Shown: positions 18,039 through 27,187, counted from the stretch's first letter. The stretch: 64,000 nt of DNA from an uncultured Eggerthellaceae bacterium (GCA_934648845.1 CAKUFS010000005.1:1-64000); one strand, 5' to 3'. Notes: generated from the letters alone by a model not told the origin. Made by a program: numbers and translations.

Positions 18039-19466
18039 ATGAAAGCAACCGACCAAATCAAGCGCGCTGCCATGATGAAAACAGTGGACTATTTGCTGGC
18101 CGACCCTGAGAAAAACATCTGCAATATCATGAACATGCTGGACAAAGTTGCGCCCGCAGATGTCTTCCCCACCCAGCGCGAAACCTTCAAGAAAGTCATT
18201 GCCGAAAAGAACAACTGGTATGAACTGATCATGAAGATTTTCGATTTGAACCCTGAGTTCCGCAACGATTTCCTGAAGAACTTTATTGTCGATGGCAACC
18301 TAATGGCATGGCCGAAGCAGGAAGAAATGCGCGAGAAGCACCAGTGCAACATTCCGTGGGCTATTCTGCTTGACCCCACCAGCGCTTGCAACTTACACTG
18401 CACCGGTTGCTGGGCTGCCGATTACGGCCACAGCCTGAATCTGACCTACGACGACATTGACTCCATTATCAACCAAGGCGTTGAGCTGGGCACTCACGTG
18501 TACATTTACACGGGCGGCGAACCCATGGTACGCAAAAAGGACCTCGTTCGCCTGTGCGAAGCGCACCCTGATTGCGCGTTTCTGTGCTTCACCAACGCAA
18601 CGCTCATTGACGAGGAATTCTGCCAGGAAGTCCTGCGCGTAAAGAACTTCGTGCCCGCCATTAGCGCGGAAGGCTCCGAGGAAACCACTGATGCGCGCCG
18701 TGGCGAAGGCACCTACCAAAGCATCGTGAAAGCTATGAAGCTGCTGAAGTCCCACGGCCTGCCGTTCGGCATTTCTGCGTGCTTTACCAGCCAAAACGCC
18801 GAAAGCATTGCCAGCGAGGAATACTTTGACTGGTTGATTGAGCAAGGTGCTCTGTTCTGCTGGATTTTCACGTACATGCCCGTTGGTTCCGACGCCGCAC
18901 CCGAGCTTATGCCCACCGTTGAGCAGCGTATTCACCTGTACAACTTCGTGCGCGAGATGCGTAACAAGAAGCCCCTGTTCACGCTGGACTTCCAAAACGA
19001 CGGCGAATTTGTGGGCGGCTGCATTGCCGGCGGACGCCGCTACCTGCACATCAACGCGGCGGGCGACGTTGAACCGTGCGTATTCATCCATTACTCCAGT
19101 GCGAACATCCACGAGAAGTCCCTGCTGGAATGCTTGAAGTCCCCCATTTTTATGGAGTATTACAAGAACCAGCCGTTCAACGACAACTTGCTGCGTCCCT
19201 GCCCCATGCTGGAGAACCCGGAATGCCTGCCCAAGCTGGTCGAAGCCTCGGGCGCGACCTGCACGAATCTGACTGCTCAGGAAAGTGCCTGCGAGCTGTG
19301 CGCAAAGTGCACCACCTTCGCAGAAGAATGGAAGCCTGTTGCGGAGCGCATGTGGAATGACCCCGCGGATCCTCGCTTCGAGACACGCAAGGATCCCAAC
19401 ATTGGTATGGCAAAAACGGACTTGACCCGTTTCGAGGCACTTGGCCGCACCATCAAGCGCGACTAG
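18039..19466 (+). CDS. Radical SAM enzyme with C-terminal Cys-rich (SPASM-like) region
   Basis: A 475-residue protein. The SAM-binding cluster motif CNLHCTGC gives Cys 117, 121 and 124, followed by a GGEPM segment for SAM binding. The C-terminal 120 residues carry many Cys, including CVFIHYSS, CPMLENPEC and CELCAKC, as in SPASM or twitch domains that hold auxiliary clusters. The first 115 residues are a helical leader domain. No precursor-peptide gene is seen beside it, so a role in peptide modification is not supported. ATG at 18039 follows AAAGGAG at 7-nt spacing; earlier in-frame ATGs lack this. It faces a TetR gene and is probably derepressed by a small molecule. The substrate is unknown. 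Confidence 0.85.
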   Translation: MKATDQIKRAAMMKTVDYLLADPEKNICNIMNMLDKVAPADVFPTQRETFKKVIAEKNNWYELIMKIFDLNPEFRNDFLKNFIVDGNLMAWPKQEEMREKHQCNIPWAILLDPTSACNLHCTGCWAADYGHSLNLTYDDIDSIINQGVELGTHVYIYTGGEPMVRKKDLVRLCEAHPDCAFLCFTNATLIDEEFCQEVLRVKNFVPAISAEGSEETTDARRGEGTYQSIVKAMKLLKSHGLPFGISACFTSQNAESIASEEYFDWLIEQGALFCWIFTYMPVGSDAAPELMPTVEQRIHLYNFVREMRNKKPLFTLDFQNDGEFVGGCIAGGRRYLHINAAGDVEPCVFIHYSSANIHEKSLLECLKSPIFMEYYKNQPFNDNLLRPCPMLENPECLPKLVEASGATCTNLTAQESACELCAKCTTFAEEWKPVAERMWNDPADPRFETRKDPNIGMAKTDLTRFEALGRTIKRD

Positions 19467-19810
19467 CGAAAGGAACAAAACAGCACGCCAGCGCATACAA
19501 AAACGGCTCATATCTAAAACCAACAAGCGCGTCTTCGCCTGTTACCGGGCGGGGCGTGCTTGCGTTTTATGCGGCACGTGTGGGTGCGCAGCCGCAGCAG
19601 CCGCCATATCCGACGCAGTTCCACGCTCGCAATGCTCGCGCTCCCACCTTGGCTCGTGCGAAGGGCGCAACGGAAGCTCAATACGCAGCAAAACCCCAAA
19701 ACGACCTTGCACTTTACCTCCATTTTACAAAACCCTGAGAAGCAGTTTACAAACGCGCCGTATACTCAGGAGACAAACAAAGATGGAAAAGAATGCCAAG
19801 AGGAAGTTCA
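19467..19810 (+). other. Intergenic region before ppx
   Basis: 344 nt without a convincing gene. A -10-like TATACT lies about 50 nt before ppx. No clear terminator for the radical SAM gene is seen. Confidence 0.4.
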
Positions 19811-20734
19811 ATGAAACAAGGGATTATCGACATAGGGTCGAACTCAATCCGATTGACCGTTTACGAGGTGGATGGACACGCCTTCCGGATTTTATTCCGC
19901 GAGAAGGTGATGGCAGGCCTTGCAAGCTACGTGGAAGACGGCGCGCTGAGCGCAGAAGGCATCGAAAGCGCTTGCAGTGGCCTGCTGGAATTCCGCTCCA
20001 CGCTGGAAACGCTGGAAATCGACAACGTTGCCGTATTCGCCACCGCATCGCTGCGGAACATAACCAACACCGAGCAAGCGCTCGCGATTATCCACGCAGC
20101 AACCGGCTTTTCAGTTGATGTCATCAGCGGCGAAGAAGAAGCGCTGTTGGGCTATACCGGCGTCATGGAGGACCTGCGCATTGAAAGCGGCGCATTTCTT
20201 GACGTTGGCGGCGCCAGCACAGAAGTTGTATCGTTCGAGGAAGGCGTTATCACCAACTCCGCCAGCTTCCCTATTGGATCGCTGAGCTTGTATAAGCGCT
20301 GCGTGAAAAACATTTTGCCTGGCGAAGGCTCCCTTCAGAAACTACAGGGAGCCATTAGTCAGACCATCGACCCGCACGAGAACAACGTTTCCCCCCGCGT
20401 GTTGGTGGTGGGCGTGGGCGGAACAGCGCGCGCAACGTTAAAGTTAGCGCGCCATTACTTTAACTTGCCCAAGAACAGGCAAGGGATAACGGCTGAACAG
20501 CTTGATGAGCTTACCACGTTTCTGTGCAGCGGCACAAAAGATGCCACGAATCTGATTTTGCGGCACGAAGCGGACCGCATTCATACGCTTATTCCCGGCA
20601 TGCTTATCCTGCAACATGCATTTCACCTGTTCAGCGCTCAGCAACTGATTGTGAGCAAATACGGAGTACGAGAAGGTTACTTATGTCAGAAAATACTCAA
20701 CGCGAATACGCTTACACCCAAAACCGAGAACTAA
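19811..20734 (+). CDS. ppx: Ppx/GppA family exopolyphosphatase
   Basis: A 307-residue short-form Ppx/GppA phosphatase with the two phosphate-binding loops of the actin-like ATPase fold, DIGSNSIRLTVYEV at the N-terminus and DVGGASTEVVSFEEG near residue 130. It also has the catalytic GEEEALLGY. It removes phosphate from polyphosphate chains or from pppGpp. ATG at 19811 has AGAGGAAG upstream and begins directly with the strand MKQGIIDIGSNS. Its last 52 nt overlap the start of ppk1, so synthesis and breakdown of polyphosphate are linked in one transcript. Confidence 0.88.
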   Translation: MKQGIIDIGSNSIRLTVYEVDGHAFRILFREKVMAGLASYVEDGALSAEGIESACSGLLEFRSTLETLEIDNVAVFATASLRNITNTEQALAIIHAATGFSVDVISGEEEALLGYTGVMEDLRIESGAFLDVGGASTEVVSFEEGVITNSASFPIGSLSLYKRCVKNILPGEGSLQKLQGAISQTIDPHENNVSPRVLVVGVGGTARATLKLARHYFNLPKNRQGITAEQLDELTTFLCSGTKDATNLILRHEADRIHTLIPGMLILQHAFHLFSAQQLIVSKYGVREGYLCQKILNANTLTPKTEN

Positions 20735-22836
20735 GCTGGCTGCGCTTCAATCGTCGCGTTCTTGAAGAGGCATCCGACACGAGCGTTCCCGTGCTTGAGC
20801 GCCTGAAGTTCATCTCGATTTTCTGCAGCAACCTGGACGAATTCTTTATGGTTCGCGTGGGTAGCTTGTTCGATATTACGCGCATCGACCCGCTTAAAAC
20901 CGACAGCCGCACCGGCTGGACCGCCGACAAGCAGCTCGACGAAGTCTACAAGACTATTCCGGGATTGTTGGTCATGAAGGAGCACATCTACACCGCCGTG
21001 GCGCAAGAGCTCGAGAAAAACGGCATTTACGACGTGCCCTTCGACGAATTGACCGCCGACGAAACGAAACGCATCAATCGATTCTTCCGCACGGACGTAT
21101 TGCCCGTAATTTCGCCTATCCTTATTGGGCCGAACCATCCGCTGCCTCACCTGGTGAATAAGCGCCTATACGCCGCCGCATTGCTGGAACACAAGAAAGA
21201 AAAGGCCGTTGGAATCGTGCCGCTTCCAGGCAGTCTGCCGCCGTTTGTCATGCTGCCCGATGGCAAGCGCTACATTCGCACCGAGAACATTCTTCTGCAT
21301 TGGCTACCAACCCTGTTCGATGCGTACACCATAAAAGAAAGTTGCGTTTTGGCAGTCACGCGCAATGCCGACATCAGCTTCGATGACGAGAAGTTCGAAG
21401 ACAACGAAGAAGATTATCGCCATCAGATGAAAAAACTGCTCAAACAGCGCGATCACCTGGCAATTGTTCGCTTGGAGCTGAGCTGCCCCGTGTCGGAGGC
21501 GTTCCGCGAGAAGCTTATTTCCCTGACGCGCGTAAAACCGCAGCAGATGTTCGTGGACCGCTGCCCGCTTGCCATGGGTTATGCATATGCCCTGACAGAT
21601 AGCTTGCCCAAAGATCTTGCAGCAAAGCTTTCCTACCTGCCCCATAAGGGACGATGGGCTTTAGATTTGCACCATAACCAGTCAATCATAGCGCAAGTGC
21701 AACAAAAGGATCGTCTGCTGTTCTTCCCGTACGACTCCATTGACCCGTTCCTGCATCTTTTGAACGAAGCCGCCGAAAATCCGAACGTTCTTTCTATCAA
21801 GATCACCATCTACCGCCTGGCAAAGACCTCGAAGATTGCGCAGGCACTTTGCCGCGCGGCAGAGCACGGCAAAGAAGTGCTGGTGCTTATGGAGCTGCGT
21901 GCACGTTTCGACGAGGAAAACAACTTGACTTGGGCGCAAATGCTCGAAGAATCGGGCTGCCAAGTGGCATATGGCACCGAGGGCTTCAAATGCCACAGCA
22001 AAGTGTGCCTGATCACGCTGCGCAAAGGCAACAAGACAAGCTACATCACGCAAATCGGCACAGGCAATTACAACGAGAAGACAAGCGCACTCTATACCGA
22101 CCTGAGCCTGATGACGGCCTCGCGCGAGATTGGCGAAGACGCTTCGGCGTTCTTCCGCAACATGCTGGTGAACAAGCTCGATGGCACCTACGAGCAGCTG
22201 CGCGTTTCGCCTTTGGGCATTAAAGAGCTGCTGCTTGAGCAGATTGACCGCCAAATTGAACTGGGCGAACAAGGCTACGTGTGCATCAAAGCGAACTCCG
22301 TGACAGAACGCGACATCATTGATAAGCTTGCGCAGGCATCGCAGGCTGGCGTGGAAGTGCAGCTTATCATCCGCGGTATTTGCTGCATTTTGCCCGGCGT
22401 AACCAAGTATACCGAGAACATCCATGTGAACAGCGTTGTTGGGCGCTTCCTAGAACACAGCCGCGTGTACCTTTTCGGTAAAGGCGACGATGCCCTGATG
22501 TACATCTCGTCTGCCGACCTGATGACGCGCAACTTGAACCGTCGCGTAGAGATTGCCTGTCCCGTCAACGACCCGCGCCTGCGCTGCCAGATTACCTGGA
22601 TGCTTGAAGCACAGATGCGGGACACGGCAAAAGCAAGCATCATCCTTTCCGATGGCACGTATTGCCGCAAGAGCAGCGCCAACGCATTCGATTCGCAGGC
22701 ATTCTTCATGGAGCATCCGCTGAAAGAGCCAACCGGATGCGAAGAAAACGATGGCGATGCACCCTGCGATATGGCAGCGCACCTGAAAGCCCTGAAGGCG
22801 CTGCCCGGTAAGCTGATTTCGCGCCTTCGTGGGTAA
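20683..22836 (+). CDS. ppk1: Polyphosphate kinase 1
   Basis: A 717-residue PPK1. It begins NRELSWLRFNRRVLEEA, the family's N-terminal signature. The catalytic histidine region reads CHSKVCLITLRKG and is followed by IGTGNYNEKTS. The second histidine-containing domain ends with SADLMTRNLNRRVEIACPV. It reversibly transfers the gamma-phosphate of ATP to polyphosphate. ATG at 20683 has AGAAGG upstream; an earlier in-frame start would lie deep inside ppx. Confidence 0.94.
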   Translation: MSENTQREYAYTQNRELSWLRFNRRVLEEASDTSVPVLERLKFISIFCSNLDEFFMVRVGSLFDITRIDPLKTDSRTGWTADKQLDEVYKTIPGLLVMKEHIYTAVAQELEKNGIYDVPFDELTADETKRINRFFRTDVLPVISPILIGPNHPLPHLVNKRLYAAALLEHKKEKAVGIVPLPGSLPPFVMLPDGKRYIRTENILLHWLPTLFDAYTIKESCVLAVTRNADISFDDEKFEDNEEDYRHQMKKLLKQRDHLAIVRLELSCPVSEAFREKLISLTRVKPQQMFVDRCPLAMGYAYALTDSLPKDLAAKLSYLPHKGRWALDLHHNQSIIAQVQQKDRLLFFPYDSIDPFLHLLNEAAENPNVLSIKITIYRLAKTSKIAQALCRAAEHGKEVLVLMELRARFDEENNLTWAQMLEESGCQVAYGTEGFKCHSKVCLITLRKGNKTSYITQIGTGNYNEKTSALYTDLSLMTASREIGEDASAFFRNMLVNKLDGTYEQLRVSPLGIKELLLEQIDRQIELGEQGYVCIKANSVTERDIIDKLAQASQAGVEVQLIIRGICCILPGVTKYTENIHVNSVVGRFLEHSRVYLFGKGDDALMYISSADLMTRNLNRRVEIACPVNDPRLRCQITWMLEAQMRDTAKASIILSDGTYCRKSSANAFDSQAFFMEHPLKEPTGCEENDGDAPCDMAAHLKALKALPGKLISRLRG

Positions 22837-22874
22837 TGTTGTTGAAAAAATGACCAGAAAACGCCCAAATTCAC

Positions 22875-22926
22875 GATACGGGGCAGGTGGAAATGCGACA
22901 ACAGCCGCACCCATCTGCCCCGTATC
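22875..22926. repeat. Imperfect 16-bp hairpin with a third nearby copy
   Basis: GATACGGGGCAGGTGG (22875-22890) pairs with CCATCTGCCCCGTATC (22911-22926) with one mismatch. A third copy of the arm, ACCTGCCCTGTATCG, occurs at 23006-23020. There is no T-run, so it is not a classical terminator. It lies between two convergent genes. Confidence 0.6.
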
Positions 22927-23095
22927 TCAGTGACCTGGGGTTTTGCATGATTGCAAGGTGCTCAATACCCTTGAGCGTGGAATAAGCACGCGAATCGGCA
23001 CCCCGACCTGCCCTGTATCGTTCATTTGCGCGTTTTTTGCGTCAAAAAAACGACAACATGGAACTCAGGTGGCATATTTACGGCAACATCATCCG

Positions 23096-24115
23096 TCAAA
23101 TGCCAGGAATTGCCAGCGGCGTGCCCTCTACGTTGACAACTTTAAACGGAATATCGTACGTATCAGTGAGCGCTTGGGAGCTTACCGCACCCAAGCCGCC
23201 CTGCGTCACCGCCACGCCATCGCGCACCAGCAAGAATCGGTCGCAAAAACGCAGCGCCAGGTTCACATCATGCAAAACCAAAATGGTAGCCAGGCCTTTT
23301 TCCAACGTCAACGCGCGAATAGCCTCAAGGACCTCTAACTGATTCTTGGGATCAAGCGCGCTGGTCGGCTCGTCCAAAATCATGATTTCCGGCTCTTGCG
23401 CTATAGCGCGCGCGATGAACACTTTCTGACGCTCGCCGCCGGAAAGCTCGTCGCAATAGCGATTCGCATACGCCTCTAAGTTCAAAGAAGCAATGGAGCG
23501 CGAAACGATTTTTCGATCCCGTTCCGTAATTGACCAGGTAATATGCGGCTTTCTTCCTAAAAGCACCTCATCGTAGACGCTTAAGTGCGGAACCATCTGC
23601 TGCTGGGCAACGTACGCGATATGCTGGGCAATCTCGCGACGCGACATGCCCGATAGCAGCTCATTACCCACGCGAATGGACCCCGCCGCGGGACGTGTGA
23701 TGCCCGCAAGCAAGTCAAGCAGCGTTGATTTGCCCGCGCCGTTGTTGCCCAGAATGCCTAAAACAGAGCCTGCTTTCGCTTGCACGCTCAAGTCGCGAAA
23801 GACCGGCTGCGAGCAACGGGGATACGTATAGCTCACCTCATGAGCAACCAGCAAGGCATCTACCTGCGCAAACGCATCGTGATGATGCACGGGAATCGCA
23901 TCGCCTGCGTGGCTTTCGCGCACAGAATCTCGCTCGATTACGCCTTCCTGCGCAGACGCTTGCTCTGGCTTATGCTCGTGGGGAACGTCTCCGCCCTCGT
24001 GCACGTGATAGTGACTGTGAACCGTTCCATCGGCATGCTGGTGCGTATGGGCGTGGACAACGCACGGTTCTTGGGACAAATCGCCACCCTGCTGAAGCTT
24101 TTGTTCTTCGCTCAT
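23096..24115 (-). CDS. Metal-chelate-type ABC transporter ATPase with His-rich N-terminal extension
   Basis: A 339-residue FecE/BtuD-like ATPase with Walker A GNNGAGKST, signature LSGGERQK, Walker B IMILDEP and the switch His in LVLHDVN. The first 80 or so residues are an unusual extension with about 17 His, including HAHTHQHADGTVHSHYHVHE and HHHD. This resembles metal-storage tails of metallochaperones. The start shares ATGA with the stop of the permease gene. It would power import of a metal complex or cobamide by the adjacent permease. The His-rich segment suggests binding of a transition metal such as Ni, Co or Zn, which is inference. Confidence 0.88.
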   Translation of the reverse strand: MSEEQKLQQGGDLSQEPCVVHAHTHQHADGTVHSHYHVHEGGDVPHEHKPEQASAQEGVIERDSVRESHAGDAIPVHHHDAFAQVDALLVAHEVSYTYPRCSQPVFRDLSVQAKAGSVLGILGNNGAGKSTLLDLLAGITRPAAGSIRVGNELLSGMSRREIAQHIAYVAQQQMVPHLSVYDEVLLGRKPHITWSITERDRKIVSRSIASLNLEAYANRYCDELSGGERQKVFIARAIAQEPEIMILDEPTSALDPKNQLEVLEAIRALTLEKGLATILVLHDVNLALRFCDRFLLVRDGVAVTQGGLGAVSSQALTDTYDIPFKVVNVEGTPLAIPGI

Positions 24116-25233
24116 CGCTTAAACCCCCGATACAAAAGCACCAGGAAAAGCGGTGCACCCAAAAACGAAGTGATTGCGCCAATCGGCAGAATGATAGGGC
24201 TGATAATCATGCGGGCAAGAAGATCGCTTCCCAGCATAATCACCGAACCCAGAACAAGCGATGCCGGCAAAAGGTAACGATAATCGTTTCCCACAATGCG
24301 GCGCGCGATGTGCGGCGCAATAAGGCCAATGAAGTTGATCAGACCCACAAACGACACAATGGATGCCGCCATAAGCGATGCCACCGCAACGCCCAGCACG
24401 CGCGTTTTCTGCACGTCAACGCCCAATCCGCCCGCCACGTGACCGCCGTTTTGCAGCGCATTGTAATTCCAGCGGTTCGCGAAGAAATACACCGCACACA
24501 CAACGTTAACCACCGTCATGAACCCGAGTTGCGACCAAGTCGCGCGGCCCAAATCGCCGAATTGCCAGAAAATCACACGCGTAAGCTCAACGTCGCTTGC
24601 AAAGTACTGCAAGATGGTAGACGCACCCGACCACAAGGCGGACAAGGCAACGCCTACCAAGATAATGCTTTCCGCGCGCATCTGTCCTAGCTTGGAAAAA
24701 GCCAACACGACCAGGCTTGATACCATGGCGCCCACAAACGCGAAAATCGCCGTGGTACCCATATTAATAGCCGCAGCCGTGCCACCCAGCGCGGGTACCA
24801 CCACCAAAATGGCAACCGTTGCGCCGAATGCCGCACCTTGCGAAATGCCCACCGTCGATGACGATGCCAGCGGGTTTTCCAACACGCTTTGCAGCGCCGC
24901 ACCCGCCAACGCAAGACCGGCTCCCGCTACAATGCCGCAGGCCACGCGTGGAAGACGAATCGATTGCACCGCAGCAACATCGCTCGGCTGCCCTGAACCG
25001 AACAGCGCAGCAACTGCCGTGGGAATATCGATGTTCGATGCGCCGCTTGCAAGCTCTGCCGCCGCAATAAAAAGCAGTATGACCAGAAGAACAATAAGCG
25101 CAATCTTGTTACGCAGCTCCACATGCTTCTGGTTGCTGGCAATTCTGTCTGCCGCTTGTGCTATGGCAGCATCGCGCGGCAGAGCTTTTCTATTTTCCAC
25201 GTGACCACTAAAATCCTTCGCGCTGATAGACAT
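24112..25233 (-). CDS. FecCD/BtuC-type ABC transporter permease
   Basis: A 373-residue permease with about ten membrane spans. Family marks are SIRLPRVACGIVAGAGLALAG-like and NPLASSSTVGISQGAAFGA segments and the ATPase-contact loop LGVDVQKTRVLGVA. It would pass iron-siderophore, cobamide or another metal complex. ATG at 25233 is chosen because the protein then begins just before the cytoplasmic leader; it overlaps the end of the FmdE gene by 26 nt and has no strong ribosome site, so coupled translation is likely. The stop overlaps the ATPase start by 4 nt. Confidence 0.88.
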   Translation of the reverse strand: MSISAKDFSGHVENRKALPRDAAIAQAADRIASNQKHVELRNKIALIVLLVILLFIAAAELASGASNIDIPTAVAALFGSGQPSDVAAVQSIRLPRVACGIVAGAGLALAGAALQSVLENPLASSSTVGISQGAAFGATVAILVVVPALGGTAAAINMGTTAIFAFVGAMVSSLVVLAFSKLGQMRAESIILVGVALSALWSGASTILQYFASDVELTRVIFWQFGDLGRATWSQLGFMTVVNVVCAVYFFANRWNYNALQNGGHVAGGLGVDVQKTRVLGVAVASLMAASIVSFVGLINFIGLIAPHIARRIVGNDYRYLLPASLVLGSVIMLGSDLLARMIISPIILPIGAITSFLGAPLFLVLLYRGFKR

Positions 25234-25750
25234 CGTAGCAATCAAGGCAAACGGGCTTGCCGTTTTGGATGCGCAAGCCGTATTCCGCCGTTGACTCGCC
25301 GCACACCGAGCACAGCTGCGAATCAAACAAACGTGCCTGCTCCGGCAAAGCAGCGGCAGACTTGACCTCGAAAAGCTGGTCGTACGGGGTGTTCACCAGG
25401 AAGTTCATATACTCTTCGCGGCTTTTGCCCTCGCCCAAGTTCGACTTCAAAACCAAACGCGCGCTTTTACCCGTAGTACGCGAATAAAAGCTGAACGCCA
25501 TCTTCCCGCGAAGGCGCGGAATAAGATTCGACTTGCCGTACGTGCAGCTCAGCAGGACCTGAATGGCATCAACGCAGCATGCATCGTTTTCCGACACGCA
25601 AACCAGTTCTTCATCAATGGCAGGAAACGCATCTGCGCTCAACCCCAACTGATCAATAGCCCCTTCCACTGCTTTGAAACCAATGGCAAGCCCCGGGCAC
25701 TTGTGCCCGTGAAATTCTGCCGCCTTGTCCCAATACTCCAATGAAAGCAT
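25208..25750 (-). CDS. FmdE family protein with C-terminal zinc-ribbon
   Basis: A 180-residue protein of the FmdE family (named for formylmethanofuran dehydrogenase subunit E). The N-terminal domain has FHGHKCPGLAIGFKA and a Cys pair in ENDACCVDAIQ. The C-terminus carries two C-x2-C pairs (LCSVCGES and VCLDCYDVY) that should bind zinc. FmdE proteins are common in anaerobes beside metal-chelate ABC transporters; the biochemical role is not established but is linked to molybdenum or tungsten enzymes. ATG at 25750 follows GGGGAGG at ideal spacing. It is the first gene of the FmdE-permease-ATPase operon. Confidence 0.88.
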   Translation of the reverse strand: MLSLEYWDKAAEFHGHKCPGLAIGFKAVEGAIDQLGLSADAFPAIDEELVCVSENDACCVDAIQVLLSCTYGKSNLIPRLRGKMAFSFYSRTTGKSARLVLKSNLGEGKSREEYMNFLVNTPYDQLFEVKSAAALPEQARLFDSQLCSVCGESTAEYGLRIQNGKPVCLDCYDVYQREGF

Positions 25751-25788
25751 GTTTACCTCCCCGACTAAATAGTAACTTTCAAAAATTT

Positions 25789-25837
25789 GTAACACCATAG
25801 TAGCGGTTATGTGCTACGATTTCAACCAAGGTGTTAC
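25789..25837. promoter_or_regulatory. Candidate operator between the FmdE operon and the binding-lipoprotein gene
   Basis: The divergent intergenic region holds an outer inverted repeat, GTAACACC (25789-25796) / GGTGTTAC (25830-25837), and within it GTAGC (25800-25804) / GCTAC (25813-25817). An extended -10-like TGCTACGAT overlaps the inner arm. A shared regulator for the divergent transport genes is plausible; it does not match an operator I know. Confidence 0.45.
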
Positions 25838-25884
25838 GATGGTCGAGCAACAGTAACGCTCACCAAACAAGTGGAAGGAACGTA

Positions 25885-27024
25885 ATGAAGAAATCAACAC
25901 GGTTTGCCGCTGCAGCACTTGCAGTGATTTGCGCGGCAGCAATCAGCGTGGGAGCCCTTGCCGGCTGCTCAAGCAACGCAAGTTCAAGCGGATCCGCTGC
26001 GGCATCCAGCAGCCAAGCGGCAACAAAAACCGTTACCGACATGCTCGGGCGCACGGTAGAGATTCCTTCCAACGTTGAGAAAGTCATTGGTGTTGGCAGC
26101 GCGTTGCGTTCCATCTGCTACATGGGCGAAGTCGATAAGGTAGTGGGTGTTGAGGCTTCCGAGCACGAAGACAACATTAACTGCGCATACCGCCATGTGA
26201 ATCATGAGAAATTCGCCAATCTGCCCATTATCGGCGAAGGCGGCTCAAAGGGCGTAACGCCTAATGAGGAGGCAATCATCAACGCCGCACCGCAAGTCAT
26301 TATCTGCAACAGCGTGTCAGCCGACGAGGCAGACGCCCTGCAATCAAAGGTAAAGATTCCCGTTGTGTGCCTCAACGTGCCTGAAACGTTCTTCGGCGAG
26401 GACTACCAGAAGAACTTCACGCTTCTGGGCGAAGTTTTCAACAACGAAAAACGCGCAAATGAGCTGATCAGCTACATCAACGGCATCAGCGACGACCTGA
26501 AAACGCGTGTAGCTAAGTCTACCGCCGCCGATACCAGCGCTTATGCTGCGGGCGTCTCATTCCGCGGAAGCCACGGGTTCGAAGGAACGGAAGCAGGATT
26601 CCCGCCGTTTGCCGCATACAACATCAAAAACGTTGCCGATGTTGACGGCGCAAAAGGCCCCTACTCCATTGATCTTGAAGCCATTTCCAGCGCACAACCC
26701 GAATACATCTTCATTGAAAGCGGCAATCTTTCTTTGGTAGCCGATGATTATAAGAACAACCCTGCCTACTTCAACGCGCTCAACGCCGTGCAGAAAGGAA
26801 ATACGTACACGCTGATTTCCTATCGCTTCTATGCGACAAACGTTGAGCTGGCGCTGGCGAACTGCTACCAGGTAGGCAAAGTAGTATACCCCGATGCTTT
26901 TGCCGATGTTGACCCCACCCAAAAGCTCGATGAGATTGCGCAGTTCTTCCTGGGCGCTCCCATCGCAAGCGATTTGGCAACAATGGGCTGCGAGTTCAAG
27001 CAGGTTGATATCACAACCTTGTAA
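25885..27024 (+). CDS. Metal-chelate ABC transporter substrate-binding lipoprotein
   Basis: A 379-residue lipoprotein. The signal peptide ends in the lipobox LAGC with Cys 28 as the lipidated residue. A Ser/Ala-rich linker and a class III (FecB/BtuF-like) binding domain follow, starting at TVTDMLGRTVEIPSNVEKVI. It would sit on the outer face of the membrane and deliver substrate to the divergent permease and ATPase. ATG at 25885 follows GGAAGGAA. Two hairpins lie downstream, the second a good terminator. The substrate is not readable; FmdE next door hints at a metal oxyanion or chelate. Confidence 0.88.
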   Translation: MKKSTRFAAAALAVICAAAISVGALAGCSSNASSSGSAAASSSQAATKTVTDMLGRTVEIPSNVEKVIGVGSALRSICYMGEVDKVVGVEASEHEDNINCAYRHVNHEKFANLPIIGEGGSKGVTPNEEAIINAAPQVIICNSVSADEADALQSKVKIPVVCLNVPETFFGEDYQKNFTLLGEVFNNEKRANELISYINGISDDLKTRVAKSTAADTSAYAAGVSFRGSHGFEGTEAGFPPFAAYNIKNVADVDGAKGPYSIDLEAISSAQPEYIFIESGNLSLVADDYKNNPAYFNALNAVQKGNTYTLISYRFYATNVELALANCYQVGKVVYPDAFADVDPTQKLDEIAQFFLGAPIASDLATMGCEFKQVDITTL

Positions 27025-27056
27025 GTTAGCTCGTCTTAAAGCACTCTCTTTTTCGC

Positions 27057-27102
27057 GGGTGCTCAGATATCCCCTTACCCGCCTTTTGATACCTGAGCAC
27101 CC
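27057..27102 (+). other. 10-bp perfect hairpin downstream of the binding lipoprotein
   Basis: GGGTGCTCAG (27057-27066) and CTGAGCACCC (27093-27102) are perfect inverted copies separated by 26 nt. There is no T-run. It may protect the 3' end of the transcript or act with the next hairpin. The 306-nt region to 27330 holds no gene. Confidence 0.55.
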
Positions 27103-27149
27103 AACCACGGTCCCAGGGCGGCACCGACCGCCTGGATATAATCCCCACA

Positions 27150-27187
27150 TGAAGCGGCTCCGCCCCATCGGAACCGCTTCACATTTT
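27150..27187 (+). terminator. Terminator of the binding-lipoprotein transcript
   Basis: TGAAGCGG (27150-27157) pairs with CCGCTTCA (27174-27181). The inner bases TCCG/CGGA extend the stem, and CATTTTTG follows. Confidence 0.7.
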
